From: Pseudomonas sp. GM79 | GTDB taxonomy: Bacteria > Pseudomonadota > Gammaproteobacteria > Pseudomonadales > Pseudomonadaceae | Assembly (NCBI RefSeq): GCF_000282495.1 | Contig: NZ_AKJE01000076.1 | Location: forward strand, 186,001 to 250,000 | Direction: 5' to 3' | DNA length: 64,000 nt | Part shown: positions 41,876 through 50,605 of the stretch, in pieces | How positions within the stretch are numbered: the stretch's first letter is position 1 | How the letters are laid out: each line of letters begins with the position of its first letter | Position numbers and translations under genes: made by a program | The notes under the pieces: generated by a model | Seen by the model: only the letters and a program-made list of their open reading frames with translations | The model's database searches: none | Told to the model about the DNA's origin: nothing

Positions 41876-43128
41876 TGGGACACATACGCGTGACGGGCCT
41901 GGGCAAGGCCTACAAGCAATACCCCACACGCTGGAGCCGACTGGCTGAGTGGCTGATCCCGTTTTCGCCCATCCGCCATCGCCAGCACTGGGTGCTGCAA
42001 GACGTAGCGTTCGAAATTGCTCCCGGTGAAGCGGTGGGCATCGTCGGGGTCAACGGTGCCGGCAAAAGTACCTTGCTGAAGATGATCACCGGCACCACCC
42101 AACCCACCTGTGGGCAGATCCAGCTCGAAGGTCGCGTCGCCGCCCTGCTGGAACTGGGCATGGGGTTTCACCCGGAGTTCACTGGTCGACAAAACGCGAT
42201 CATGGCCGGGCAACTGCTGGGCATGCAGGTCGAAGAAATCGAAGCCCTGATGCCACAGATCGAACATTTCGCGGAAATCGGCGAAGCCATCGACCACCCG
42301 GTGCGCACCTACTCCAGCGGCATGCAGATGCGCCTGGCGTTCAGCGTGGCCACCGCGCGGCGCCCGGACATCCTGATCGTCGACGAAGCGCTGTCGGTGG
42401 GCGACGCCTACTTCCAGCACAAGAGCTTCGAACGCATCCGCAGCTTTCGCAGGGCCGGCACCACATTGCTGATCGTGTCCCACGACCGCTCGGCGATTCA
42501 GTCGATCTGCGACTCGGCGATTCTCCTGGAGAACGGCCGCATGGCCATGCACGGCAAGCCCGAAGCCGTCATGGACTACTACAACGCCCTGCTCGCCGAG
42601 CGCGAAGGCCAGACGGTGCGTCAGGAAATGCTCGCGGACGGCCAGGTGCAAACCGTTTCCGGCACCGGTGAAGCCGGGATCCTCAGCGTGCGCATGCTCG
42701 ATGAGCGCGAACGTGCCATCGATGCCGCCGAAGTCGGCCAGCCGGTCGTGCTTGAGGTGCAAGTCGAAGTGCGCCAGGACATCGAACGCCTGGTGCTGGG
42801 TTTCATGATCAAGGATCGCCTGGGCCAGGCCATGTACGGCATCAATACCCATCGTCAGGACCTCGCCCTCACCGATCTGCAGGCCGGCGAGCGGCTGACC
42901 TACCGCTTTGCCTTCGTCATGGGCCTGGGCAAGGGCAATTATTCCGTGGCCCTGAGCCTGTCGCGACTGGACTCGCACCTGGACCGCAATTTCGAGTGGC
43001 GCGACTACGGCCTGGTGTTCCATGTGATCAACAACCGACACGAAGACTTCGTCGGCTGTTCGTGGCTGGCGGCGAAAACCACCATCACTCGCGCAGCCGA
43101 ATCGATTGTTTCGGAGAACACGCCATGA
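41875..43128 (+). CDS. wzt: A-band polysaccharide ABC transporter ATPase Wzt with C-terminal glycan-recognition domain
   Basis: A 417-residue ATPase. The N-terminal ABC domain has Walker A GVNGAGKST (about residue 59), the signature YSSGMQMRLAFS (about 146) and Walker B ILIVDEALSVGD. Residues from about 250 form a beta-rich domain (VLEVQVEVRQDIERLVLGFM; LTYRFAFVMGLGKGNYSVAL) of the Wzt C-terminal type, which in related systems binds the modified non-reducing end of the polymer before export. This makes the methyl- and acyltransferases of the divergent operon candidate makers of that end cap. The stop overlaps wbpX by ATGA. Confidence 0.94.
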   Translation: MGHIRVTGLGKAYKQYPTRWSRLAEWLIPFSPIRHRQHWVLQDVAFEIAPGEAVGIVGVNGAGKSTLLKMITGTTQPTCGQIQLEGRVAALLELGMGFHPEFTGRQNAIMAGQLLGMQVEEIEALMPQIEHFAEIGEAIDHPVRTYSSGMQMRLAFSVATARRPDILIVDEALSVGDAYFQHKSFERIRSFRRAGTTLLIVSHDRSAIQSICDSAILLENGRMAMHGKPEAVMDYYNALLAEREGQTVRQEMLADGQVQTVSGTGEAGILSVRMLDERERAIDAAEVGQPVVLEVQVEVRQDIERLVLGFMIKDRLGQAMYGINTHRQDLALTDLQAGERLTYRFAFVMGLGKGNYSVALSLSRLDSHLDRNFEWRDYGLVFHVINNRHEDFVGCSWLAAKTTITRAAESIVSENTP

Positions 43129-44492
43129 CCCGTCTCCTGGTGGAATGCACGTACGTGTTCCAGCACCCCAAGGTCAACTCAGGCATTCAGCGGGTGGTGC
43201 GCAACGTCATCAACCAGTTGCCTGAACGCGTCGATGGCGTTGAGTGCATCCCGGTGGTGATGCTCAAGGGCAAGCTCTACCGGGTTCTGAAACTGAGCCC
43301 TTCAGGCATCCCTTTTTTCAACGGGCTGATGGAGTTCGGTGGGCGCCTGGAGCGATTGGCTCATCGTTTCTGGCAACTGCACCAGCGCCTCGACAAACGC
43401 TGCACCTCGCGATGGACCCGGCGCGCGCTGTACGCGGCTTACCGCCTCACGGCGCTGGCGGGTTTCAGCGTACCGCTGCGCCTGATTGATCAGATCAATC
43501 GCTATCACCTGCCCAAACGTTGCTCGCCGCTGCAGCATCAACCGGGCGATCAACTCGTGTTGCTGGATTCGTCCTGGCACGCCGATTTCTTCCCGTTGGC
43601 CGAACAACTCAAACGCGAAGGCGTGGGCATTGTCTCGGTGATCTACGACCTGATTCCCCTGACCCACCCGCAGTTCTACGACACGCGACTGGTGCAGATT
43701 TTCAACGAGTGGTTCGACTGGATCGCCAAAACCGCCGACGGCTACGTGGCGATTTCCGCCACGGTGCGCGATCAGGTGCGCGATGAATTGCATCGTCGCG
43801 TCGGTCCTGCCAAAGCCGACACCTTGTGGTTCGACTACTTTCACCTGGGCTCGGAGCTGGACCTGCGCGAAGAAACCGCCGCTGTCGAAACACGCCTGAC
43901 CCGGCTGTTCGATACCCCCGAACCAGTGTTCCTGATGGTCAGCACCATCGAGCCGCGCAAGAACCACGACTACTTGCTGGACGCCTTCGAACTCGCCTGG
44001 GCCGCAGGCTCCACTGCCCGTCTGTGCATCGCCGGGCGCATTGGCTGGAAATGCGATGCCCTGCTCGCCCGGGTGCGCAATCACCCGGAGCTGAACAGGC
44101 GGTTGTTCATGTTTAACGACCTGAGCGACACCAGCCTTGAACACGCCTATTCCCACGCCAGTGCACTGGTGTTTCCGTCCTACGTCGAAGGCTTCGGCCT
44201 GCCACTGGTAGAAGCCATGCAGCGCGGTTTACCGGCCATGGGCAGTGACATCCCGGTCTTCCGCGAAATAGGCGGCGAGTTCATGGCGTACTTCGACCTG
44301 GCCGAACCACAAAACCTGGCGGATCTGGTTGCCCGATTCGAGAGCAGCAAACAATTCCCGGCCGCCCGCGATGTGGCGGACTGGCGCTGGATTGGCTGGC
44401 GTGAAGCCAGTGCTCAACTGGCCGAGCGAACCCTGCGCAACCTTGTGGAAACACCCGTCGTGCAAGAGAGGCAACATGCGAATTGCCCTTAA
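43125..44492 (+). CDS. wbpX: D-rhamnosyltransferase WbpX (GT4)
   Basis: A 455-residue cytoplasmic glycosyltransferase that, by homology of position and sequence to P. aeruginosa WbpX, adds D-rhamnose from GDP-D-rhamnose to the growing A-band chain. TRLLVECTYVFQHPKVNSGI is the family N-terminus, STIEPRKNHDYLLDAF the GT4 donor loop, SYVEGFGLPLVEAMQRGLPA the EGFGLP...E motif. The start at 43125 overlaps the wzt stop; the longer open frame upstream is a shadow of wzt. Its stop overlaps wbpY by about 17 bases. Confidence 0.92.
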   Translation: MTRLLVECTYVFQHPKVNSGIQRVVRNVINQLPERVDGVECIPVVMLKGKLYRVLKLSPSGIPFFNGLMEFGGRLERLAHRFWQLHQRLDKRCTSRWTRRALYAAYRLTALAGFSVPLRLIDQINRYHLPKRCSPLQHQPGDQLVLLDSSWHADFFPLAEQLKREGVGIVSVIYDLIPLTHPQFYDTRLVQIFNEWFDWIAKTADGYVAISATVRDQVRDELHRRVGPAKADTLWFDYFHLGSELDLREETAAVETRLTRLFDTPEPVFLMVSTIEPRKNHDYLLDAFELAWAAGSTARLCIAGRIGWKCDALLARVRNHPELNRRLFMFNDLSDTSLEHAYSHASALVFPSYVEGFGLPLVEAMQRGLPAMGSDIPVFREIGGEFMAYFDLAEPQNLADLVARFESSKQFPAARDVADWRWIGWREASAQLAERTLRNLVETPVVQERQHANCP

Positions 44493-45606
44493 TGCCCGAA
44501 TTCTCCAGGCCCCACGCACCGGTATCGGCCATTACGTCGCCGAACTGGTGAGTGCCCTGGCCGGTGAGCCCGATGTCGAGTTGTCGCTGTTCCATGGCTG
44601 GGGCTGGAGTTCTTCGCTACCTGACGCCGCCATGCCGGGCTACTCGCGACTGACGCCGTTGCTGCGGCAGATACCGGGGGCGTATCAGGCTCGACGCTGG
44701 CTGGCGCAGAAACGCTTTGATCAAGGCCGTGCGCAGGCGATCGACCTTTATCACGAACCCAGTCTGTGGCCGTTGTCGTTCGACGGCCCGACGGTCATCA
44801 CCCTGCATGACCTGACACACCTGCACTATCCCGAGACACAACCCCCGGCACGCCTGCGAGAAATCGAGCGGCGACTGGCCGATGGCGTGCAACAGGCGCA
44901 GCTGATTCTCACCGACTCGCAGTACATTGCCGACGAGGCTCAAGCCTGTTTCGCACTGCCGGCCGAGCGTTTTGTAGTTGCCCCGCTGGGCGTGGCGGCA
45001 CGTTTCCACCCACGCGAACCCGAGGCCATCGATACGTTGCTCAAGGCCCACGGGGTCGAGATGCGGGATTATTTTCTCTGCGTAGGCACCCTGGAGCCAC
45101 GCAAGAACCTGACGCTGGCCCTGCGCGCCCACGCCCAACTTCCGGAAGCATTGCGTCAGCGCTTTCCGTTGTTGATCGTGGGCATGGCCGGCTGGCAGCG
45201 CGAACACTTCAACGATGAGCTGCGCCAGGCATTGGCCAATGGTCATGTGTGTTTGCTCGGTTATCTGCCCGACGAGCAGGTCGCGCAGCTGTTGGCAGGC
45301 GCCCGGGCGCTGATTTTCCCGTCGCGCTATGAAGGCTTTGGTCTACCGGTGCTGGAGGCCATGGCCAGCGGCACGCCGGTCATCCTGACCCGACGTTCGG
45401 CCATGCCCGAAGTCGCAGGCGTTGCGGGCAACTATATTGAACCTGACGATCCAGACGGCTTGCGCGATGCCATGCGCCGTCTGATCGACGATCAAACACA
45501 TTGGCAGGCATGCCGAAAAGCCGGATTGCAGCAGGCAAGGCTATTTTCCTGGGAGCGCTGCGCGAAGATCACTGCCCGCGCCTACCGCCAGGCCATGGGA
45601 GGTTGA
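44476..45606 (+). CDS. wbpY: D-rhamnosyltransferase WbpY (GT4)
   Basis: A 376-residue GT4 glycosyltransferase of the A-band cluster. RIALNARILQAPRTGIGHYV is the N-terminal acceptor-domain start, VGTLEPRKNLTLALRAHAQL and PSRYEGFGLPVLEAMASGTP are donor-domain motifs. GAGAGGC precedes the ATG at 44476, which lies inside the end of wbpX. In P. aeruginosa WbpX, WbpY and WbpZ together build the alpha-1,2/1,3-linked D-rhamnose repeat; the exact linkage made by each here is inferred. Confidence 0.92.
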   Translation: MRIALNARILQAPRTGIGHYVAELVSALAGEPDVELSLFHGWGWSSSLPDAAMPGYSRLTPLLRQIPGAYQARRWLAQKRFDQGRAQAIDLYHEPSLWPLSFDGPTVITLHDLTHLHYPETQPPARLREIERRLADGVQQAQLILTDSQYIADEAQACFALPAERFVVAPLGVAARFHPREPEAIDTLLKAHGVEMRDYFLCVGTLEPRKNLTLALRAHAQLPEALRQRFPLLIVGMAGWQREHFNDELRQALANGHVCLLGYLPDEQVAQLLAGARALIFPSRYEGFGLPVLEAMASGTPVILTRRSAMPEVAGVAGNYIEPDDPDGLRDAMRRLIDDQTHWQACRKAGLQQARLFSWERCAKITARAYRQAMGG

Positions 45607-46737
45607 ATGCGAGTTCTTCATTTTTTCAAGACGTACCTGCCTGACTCGGTCGGCGGGATCGAACAAGTCATCTTCCAGTTATGTGAAAGCGGCGCCCAGC
45701 ATGGCATTGAAAGTCAGGTGTTGACCCTCAGTGCCGATCCGACACCGCCGGTGGTGCAACTCGGTCAGCACGAAGTCCATCGGGCCAAACTCGACATTCA
45801 GTTCGCTTCCACAGGCTTTTCTTACAGCGTCTTCAAGCAATTTCGCGAAATGGCCGCTGAAGCGGACGTGGTCAATTACCACTTCCCGTGGCCGTTCATG
45901 GACCTGGTGCATTTCTTCAGCGCCATGAACAAACCCAGCGTAGTGACCTACCACTCGGACATCATTCGTCAGAAGCACCTGCTCAAACTTTACCGGCCAC
46001 TGATGAACCGCTTCCTTGCCAGCGCCGACCGGATCGTCGCCGCCTCCCCTAACTATCTGCACACCAGTGATGTGTTGCAGCAGTTTCAGGACAAGACCCG
46101 CGTCATTCCCTATGGCCTGAACAAGGCAGGTTATCCACAGGCCGATAACGAACGCATGAACCATTGGCGGCAAAAGCTTGGGGATAAGTTTTTCCTGTTT
46201 GTGGGCGTGATGCGCTATTACAAAGGCCTGCACATTCTGCTCGACGCCTTGAAAGACGTGGATTACCCGGTGGTGATTGTTGGCGCCGGGCCGCTGGAAG
46301 CCGAACTGCACGCCCAGGCCGCAGCGTTGGGTTTGCGCAATATTCACTTTCTGGGGCGTCTTGGCGACGAAGACAAAGTCGCGCTCCTGCAACTGAGTTA
46401 CGCGATCGTATTTCCTTCGCACCTGCGCTCCGAAGCGTTCGGCATCTCGCTGCTCGAAGGCGCGATGTACGGCAAACCGATGATCTCCAGCGAAATCGGC
46501 ACCGGCACCAGCTACATCAACATCCACAACGAAACCGGGCTGGTGGTGCCGCCGAGTCATCCACAAGCGTTCCGTGAAGCCATGCGCACACTCTGGGAAA
46601 ACCCGACGCTTGCAGCCGAAATGGGCGTGAAGGCAGAGGCGCGTTATCGGCAGTTGTTCACGGCGGAAGAAATGGGTCGCAAGTGGACGACGTTATACGA
46701 AGAACTACTGGAAGAAAAATCCCTGTCCTACGCCTAA
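45607..46737 (+). CDS. wbpZ: glycosyltransferase WbpZ (GT4)
   Basis: A 376-residue GT4 enzyme, thought in P. aeruginosa to start A-band synthesis by adding the first rhamnose to the lipid-linked primer. MRVLHFFKTYLPDSVGGIEQ has the Gly-Gly-Ile-Glu motif of the N-terminal domain; KFFLFVGVMRYYKGLHILLD and SEAFGISLLEGAMYGKPMIS are donor-site motifs. It follows the wbpY stop directly. Last gene of the operon; a REP pair begins six bases after its stop. Confidence 0.93.
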   Translation: MRVLHFFKTYLPDSVGGIEQVIFQLCESGAQHGIESQVLTLSADPTPPVVQLGQHEVHRAKLDIQFASTGFSYSVFKQFREMAAEADVVNYHFPWPFMDLVHFFSAMNKPSVVTYHSDIIRQKHLLKLYRPLMNRFLASADRIVAASPNYLHTSDVLQQFQDKTRVIPYGLNKAGYPQADNERMNHWRQKLGDKFFLFVGVMRYYKGLHILLDALKDVDYPVVIVGAGPLEAELHAQAAALGLRNIHFLGRLGDEDKVALLQLSYAIVFPSHLRSEAFGISLLEGAMYGKPMISSEIGTGTSYINIHNETGLVVPPSHPQAFREAMRTLWENPTLAAEMGVKAEARYRQLFTAEEMGRKWTTLYEELLEEKSLSYA

Positions 46738-46742
46738 CTCAT

Positions 46743-46830
46743 GTGGGAGCGGGCTTGCTCGCGAAAGCGATTTATCATTCAACACTTGTGTTGTCTGACA
46801 CTCCGCTTTCGCGAGCAAGCCCGCTCCCAC
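46743..46830. repeat. REP pair (inverted), fluorescens type
   Basis: Units 46743-46765 and 46808-46830, reverse complements with a 42-base spacer, between the convergent stops of wbpZ and the DUF6124 gene. Confidence 0.9.
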
Positions 46831-46836
46831 ATTAAA

Positions 46837-47214
46837 TCAGCTGTGTGGCGCAGGTTTTGGTACGGCAACGTTATCCAGCATCCGGTTCACCGCCAGTTCT
46901 GCCAGCATGACGATCTGTTGAATCGCCATCGCCGTATACCGATGTGGCCCTTCCAGATACCCCGCAAAATCACTCGCCATCACACTGGCCTGGGCCAACG
47001 ATTCACAGGTGTGGGCCAACAGGTCTTCGTCTTTGATATCCGGCGCAACCATGTACATCGTGCTCGGTTTGCGGGCCATGGGGGATTTGAGGGCTGAGGG
47101 GTTGAGGTAGTGATCGAGCGCGCGGTTAGCGGCTTCGTTGAGTTTTTTGGAATCGAGGGATTCGTAGGGGGAAACGTCGTCGGTTTCAGGGGGATTTGGT
47201 GTTGCTTTGAACAT
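46837..47214 (-). CDS. DUF6124 family small protein
   Basis: A 125-residue cytoplasmic protein of unknown function. ESLDSKKLNEAANRALDHYL near the N-terminus and DLLAHTCESLAQASVMASDF are the parts I recognise from the DUF6124 family, which occurs in several copies in fluorescens-group genomes. It is mostly alpha-helical with no membrane segment. The start at 47214 is chosen because GGAG lies about 7 bases upstream and because the longer frame (to 47355) runs through a structured GC-rich leader. Monocistronic. Confidence 0.75.
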   Translation of the reverse strand: MFKATPNPPETDDVSPYESLDSKKLNEAANRALDHYLNPSALKSPMARKPSTMYMVAPDIKDEDLLAHTCESLAQASVMASDFAGYLEGPHRYTAMAIQQIVMLAELAVNRMLDNVAVPKPAPHS

Positions 47215-47340
47215 GGTGAAACTCCATTCGAGGACTGGAGTTCGCCAACACTGCGACCAAGCAGAAAGGTGGCGAACCGTACGCGGGTTGGTCGACCAGG
47301 GAATGGAAACCCGGCAGGGCCTAAGCCCTCCCACGCACAG
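47215..47340 (-). promoter_or_regulatory. structured 5' leader of the DUF6124 gene, ribosome binding site in a hairpin
   Basis: Read leftward, two inverted repeats lie before the ATG. ACTCCA (47221-47226 on the plus strand) pairs with TGGAGT (47236-47241); in the mRNA the Shine-Dalgarno GGAG is inside this stem, in the context GAATGGAGTT, which resembles an RsmA/CsrA site. GTTCGCCA (47240-47247) pairs with TGGCGAAC (47270-47277); the two stems share positions 47240-47241 so they compete at their boundary. Further upstream AGGGC-CTAA-GCCCT forms a third small hairpin. The rest of the gap to 47537 shows nothing else I can name. Confidence 0.5.
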
Positions 47341-47537
47341 CTCGCCATGAAGCAAGCATAAAAGTGCGCCATTCTAAACCTGGGCGACCAAACCCGATCA
47401 CTGAATTTGCAGCGACCCCCAAAGCCTATCCCTCCGACTTCTGACACGACAACCGCTAGAACGTGTCGGAATCGTCCTTCAGAACAGCCAAATCTGTAGG
47501 ATATTCGCAATTGTTTTCAGGCCAGCCGAGATCAAAT

Positions 47538-47625
47538 GTGGGAGCGGGCTTGCTCGCGAAGGCTGTTTAACATTCAACATGGAAGTTGTCTGACACACCA
47601 CTTTCGCGATCAAGCCCGCTCCCAC
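47538..47625. repeat. REP pair (inverted), one unit with a base change
   Basis: Units 47538-47560 and 47603-47625. The second reads TTCGCGATCAAGCCCGCTCC, with GAT instead of the usual GAG. They lie between the leader of the DUF6124 gene and the end of the flavin-oxidase-like gene. Confidence 0.85.
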
Positions 47626-47768
47626 AGGGGATTTTCTCTGTTGTCTGGTTCAATTACAGATCCAACACCAACGCTGCAAACCCTGAGCCGGAATCGCGCA
47701 AAAAATCAGCATCTGTCCGTTATCCAGTCCTGCCGCCGGCGGCTGTGGATAACTCACCTGACCGCTGA

Positions 47769-48722
47769 TCAACCGGGTTTTGCGGATGCATTCGCCTGCG
47801 CCCAGGTCCCGGTCAGCAAACTGGTGGGTGACACGCCGTCAAAGCGCCAGCGCAAGGCCAGTGCCGCGGGCCGTCGCACCACGTGCTCCACCTCGAATGT
47901 CCACAACCGCTCGGCCCCTTGAAAGGCTTCGACTTGCGGGCCTTCGAGGATGATTTGCGTGCGACCGCTGAGGTGCAGCAAGTCACCGGAATCGAAATCG
48001 ATGAACAGCAAACCGGCTCGAGGATTGATCAGCAGATTGCCCAACGTATTGAAGAACAGATTGCCGGCGAAGTCCGGGATAGTCAGGCGATTGCCCTCTA
48101 CCTGGACGAAACCGGCCTGCCCACCCCGGTGAGAAACGTCCACCGAGCGTTGGCCATCGACGTCCACATAACTGGCGACAAAGAAGGTATCGGCGCCGGC
48201 AATCATGGCTTTGGCCGCGTCATCCAGCCCGTTGAGGTGCTGCGCGACACGGGTCGCCGGATCCGCCAAGGGCACCGAGCGAAATTGGCGCAATTGAATG
48301 TATTTCGGGCAATTACCGAAAGATTGCTGCACCGTCACCTCGAAGCCGCTCGTTGTCACAGCGCCAACTCGGCCATTGAGACGGTTGCGACGTCGGGTGT
48401 GCAGCTCAATACCGAGCAGACCGATCGCCGCTCCCTCTTGCAATTGCGCAGGGTCGTCGTGGCCAGGCAGGCTGCCAAACTGCAACAGCGCAGGCTCTGG
48501 AGAATGGGCAAAACCTGGCGCCCCTTCCAGAATGCTGGCCCAAGCGTTGCCGTCAGCATCCACCGCGCCGTACAGCATGAACGGCAGTTGCTGATAGAAG
48601 GTGCGGTGCTGATCCGGCATCTCGCTGCGAATCACCCTACGACCTAACTCCTCCATTCGCTCGGCGACACCCACGTGAGCCTGCAACTGTGTCTCGCCTG
48701 CGTGCCAAGGTGAACGTTCCAT
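47769..48722 (-). CDS. pyridoxamine 5'-phosphate oxidase-like flavoprotein
   Basis: A 317-residue protein of the split-barrel FMN-binding class. HRTFYQQLPFMLYGAVDADG and GNAWASILEGAPGF in the first half and FFVASYVDVDGQRSVDVSHR with GGQAGFVQVEG in the second half are two PNPOx-like repeats; IPDFAGNLFFNTLGNLLINP is the typical phosphate/flavin segment. Substrate unknown; it is not the biosynthetic PdxH, which is shorter. The start at 48722 begins MERSPWHAGE; an ATG-initiated frame to 48755 exists. It lies behind the GST gene on the same strand but a terminator hairpin stands between. Confidence 0.82.
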   Translation of the reverse strand: MERSPWHAGETQLQAHVGVAERMEELGRRVIRSEMPDQHRTFYQQLPFMLYGAVDADGNAWASILEGAPGFAHSPEPALLQFGSLPGHDDPAQLQEGAAIGLLGIELHTRRRNRLNGRVGAVTTSGFEVTVQQSFGNCPKYIQLRQFRSVPLADPATRVAQHLNGLDDAAKAMIAGADTFFVASYVDVDGQRSVDVSHRGGQAGFVQVEGNRLTIPDFAGNLFFNTLGNLLINPRAGLLFIDFDSGDLLHLSGRTQIILEGPQVEAFQGAERLWTFEVEHVVRRPAALALRWRFDGVSPTSLLTGTWAQANASAKPG

Positions 48723-48757
48723 AACGGCTTCTCCCCTGCGCTCATCGCGCAACAAGA

Positions 48758-48780
48758 ACAGCCCGACTGAGGCGGGCTGT
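48758..48780 (-). terminator. intrinsic terminator after the GST gene
   Basis: ACAGCCCG (48758-48765) pairs with CGGGCTGT (48773-48780). Read leftward, the stem begins 6 bases after the GST stop and is followed by TTCTTGTT. It would uncouple the GST gene from the flavoprotein gene. Confidence 0.75.
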
Positions 48781-48785
48781 GAACA

Positions 48786-49412
48786 TCAGGCAGTTTTTTG
48801 CAAACCGGCCACGGTGCGTGGCATGCCGACAAACCCTGGCAAGACTTCAACCCGTGCCAGCCAGGCCCGAATGTTGGGGTAGTCATCCAGCGACACATTG
48901 CCTTCCGGAGCATGGGCGATGTAGCTGTACGCGGCGATGTCGGCGATGGTCGGCTCGCCACCGGCCAGATAGGCCGTTGCGCCCAGTTCCTGATCGATTA
49001 CTTTGAGCCAGCTGTGGGCGTAAGCGATCACCTCTTGCGCGTTGTAAGGCGCACCAAATACGGTGATCAGCCTTGCCCTGCCCGGGCCGAAGGCAATCGG
49101 CCCGGCGGCGACCGACAACCAGCGCTGAACCTTGGCCGCACCGACCGGGTCGGTTGGCAGCCAGCGACCGTTGCCGTATTTCAGCGCAAGGTAGACCAGG
49201 ATCGCATTGGAATCAGCCAGCACCACGCCTTGATCATCAATCACCGGCACTTGCCCAAACGGGTTGAGCGCCAGAAAATCCGCTTGCTTGTGGGCGCCCT
49301 TGGCCAAATCGACGAAGATCAGCTCGGTCGGCAGTTGCAACAAAGACAGCATCAGCTCTACACGGTGAGCGTGGCCAGAGCGGGGAAAGTTGTAGAGTTT
49401 GATTGCTTGCAT
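48786..49412 (-). CDS. glutathione S-transferase family protein
   Basis: A 208-residue soluble protein with an N-terminal thioredoxin-like domain (KLYNFPRSGHAHRVELMLSL; NPFGQVPVIDD with the cis-Pro; LADSNAILVYLA for the gamma-glutamyl site) and a C-terminal helical domain (AGGEPTIADIAAYSYIAHAP with the capping-box Asp). The substrate is unknown. The start is the ATG at 49412; the frame to 49514 has no support. It follows a LysR-type gene on the same strand by 131 bases, which may control it. Confidence 0.92.
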   Translation of the reverse strand: MQAIKLYNFPRSGHAHRVELMLSLLQLPTELIFVDLAKGAHKQADFLALNPFGQVPVIDDQGVVLADSNAILVYLALKYGNGRWLPTDPVGAAKVQRWLSVAAGPIAFGPGRARLITVFGAPYNAQEVIAYAHSWLKVIDQELGATAYLAGGEPTIADIAAYSYIAHAPEGNVSLDDYPNIRAWLARVEVLPGFVGMPRTVAGLQKTA

Positions 49413-49543
49413 GGTCGACTCCGCTGGGTGGTGGCGCCGTCCAGGAAAGATCAGCGCCGATAGGGGGCTATCTTCCATCCGCAACCAAAACAACAGAATA
49501 ACCAGCAAACGCAATCCATTATTTCAGCCAGTGCAATAACCCT

Positions 49544-50446
49544 TCAGCCAAGCAGGGCTGGGTGTTCGCGCAGGACGTTCACCGCGAAGTCCACAAAACT
49601 ACGGACCCGCACCGGGGCCTTGCGCCCACCCTGGTAGACCACATGAATGGGCAATGGCGGCAGTTCGAAGTCAGCCAGAACAATTTCCAGCTCACCGGCC
49701 GCGACTTTGCTCGCCACTTGATACGACAGCACTCGAGTCAGTCCCAGCCCCATGGCGGCAGCCGTGATAGCCGCCTGATTGGCGGTGACCACAAGACGCG
49801 GTTCCAGACGAATGCTGATCGGCTCTCCCGCATCAATGAACGGCCAGCTTCTGTGCTGACCGATAGACGAGGTGGCGATGATCGGGGCTGTGCTCAAATC
49901 TGCAGGATGGCGGGGCCGACCATGGTCGGTCAGGAATCCAGGGGACGCGCAGATCACCCGCCGCACTTCGCCCACGCGAATTGCATGTTGATTGCTGTCA
50001 GGCAACTCACCGATGCGCACAGCCACATCGATGCCCTCCTCGACCATGCTCACCACCCGGTCGACCAGTAGAGCGTTGATGCTGACTTCAGGAAATTGAG
50101 ACAAGTAACCGACCATGACCGGCGTAACGAACAAATCACCGAACAACACCGGCGCCGTGATCGTCAGTTGCCCACGGGGTTGGGCGTGGCTCCCGGCCGC
50201 CGAATCCTCTGCTTCCTGCACCTCGGTGAGAATTCTCCGACAATCCTCCAGATAACGCTGACCCGCCTCGCTCAAATGCACGCTGCGGGTGGTACGTGTC
50301 AGCAATTGGGTGCCAATGCGCTTCTCCAGTGCCGCCACGGCGCGGGTGACACTGGCCGCCGACATCCCCAAACGCCGCGCCGCCGCCGAGAAGCCTTGTT
50401 CCTGGGCGACGGTGGCGAAGACTTGCATTTCCTGGAAGCGGTCCAT
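49544..50446 (-). CDS. LysR family transcriptional regulator
   Basis: A 300-residue regulator. The N-terminal winged helix is FQEMQVFATVAQEQGFSAAA with RRLGMSAASVTRAVAALEKR, and the C-terminal periplasmic-binding-like ligand domain begins near residue 90 (GQLTITAPVLFGDLFVTPVM). It belongs to the common CrgA/AaeR-type subgroup. It lies directly upstream of and codirectional with the GST gene, and divergent from the lipid operon at 50606, so either could be a target. Confidence 0.93.
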   Translation of the reverse strand: MDRFQEMQVFATVAQEQGFSAAARRLGMSAASVTRAVAALEKRIGTQLLTRTTRSVHLSEAGQRYLEDCRRILTEVQEAEDSAAGSHAQPRGQLTITAPVLFGDLFVTPVMVGYLSQFPEVSINALLVDRVVSMVEEGIDVAVRIGELPDSNQHAIRVGEVRRVICASPGFLTDHGRPRHPADLSTAPIIATSSIGQHRSWPFIDAGEPISIRLEPRLVVTANQAAITAAAMGLGLTRVLSYQVASKVAAGELEIVLADFELPPLPIHVVYQGGRKAPVRVRSFVDFAVNVLREHPALLG

Positions 50447-50605
50447 GGATTAACTCCTGAGCACTGAAAAACGCGAGGCCGACAGTTCCCGATTGGACCT
50501 GGATATCGCTGGAAGAGGATGAGCCGTGCAGTTTTACTGGCATTCTGATTATTGTGACGTATAAACCTGAACGTTCACGCTTTCAATTGCTGAGACCGTA
50601 TCCAG

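Noticed and set aside
39938..41929. 663-codon open frame on the minus strand
   Set aside because: It is antisense to wbpW and wzm, with low-complexity His/Gln-rich translation typical of GC-rich shadow frames; the plus-strand genes are clear homologues.
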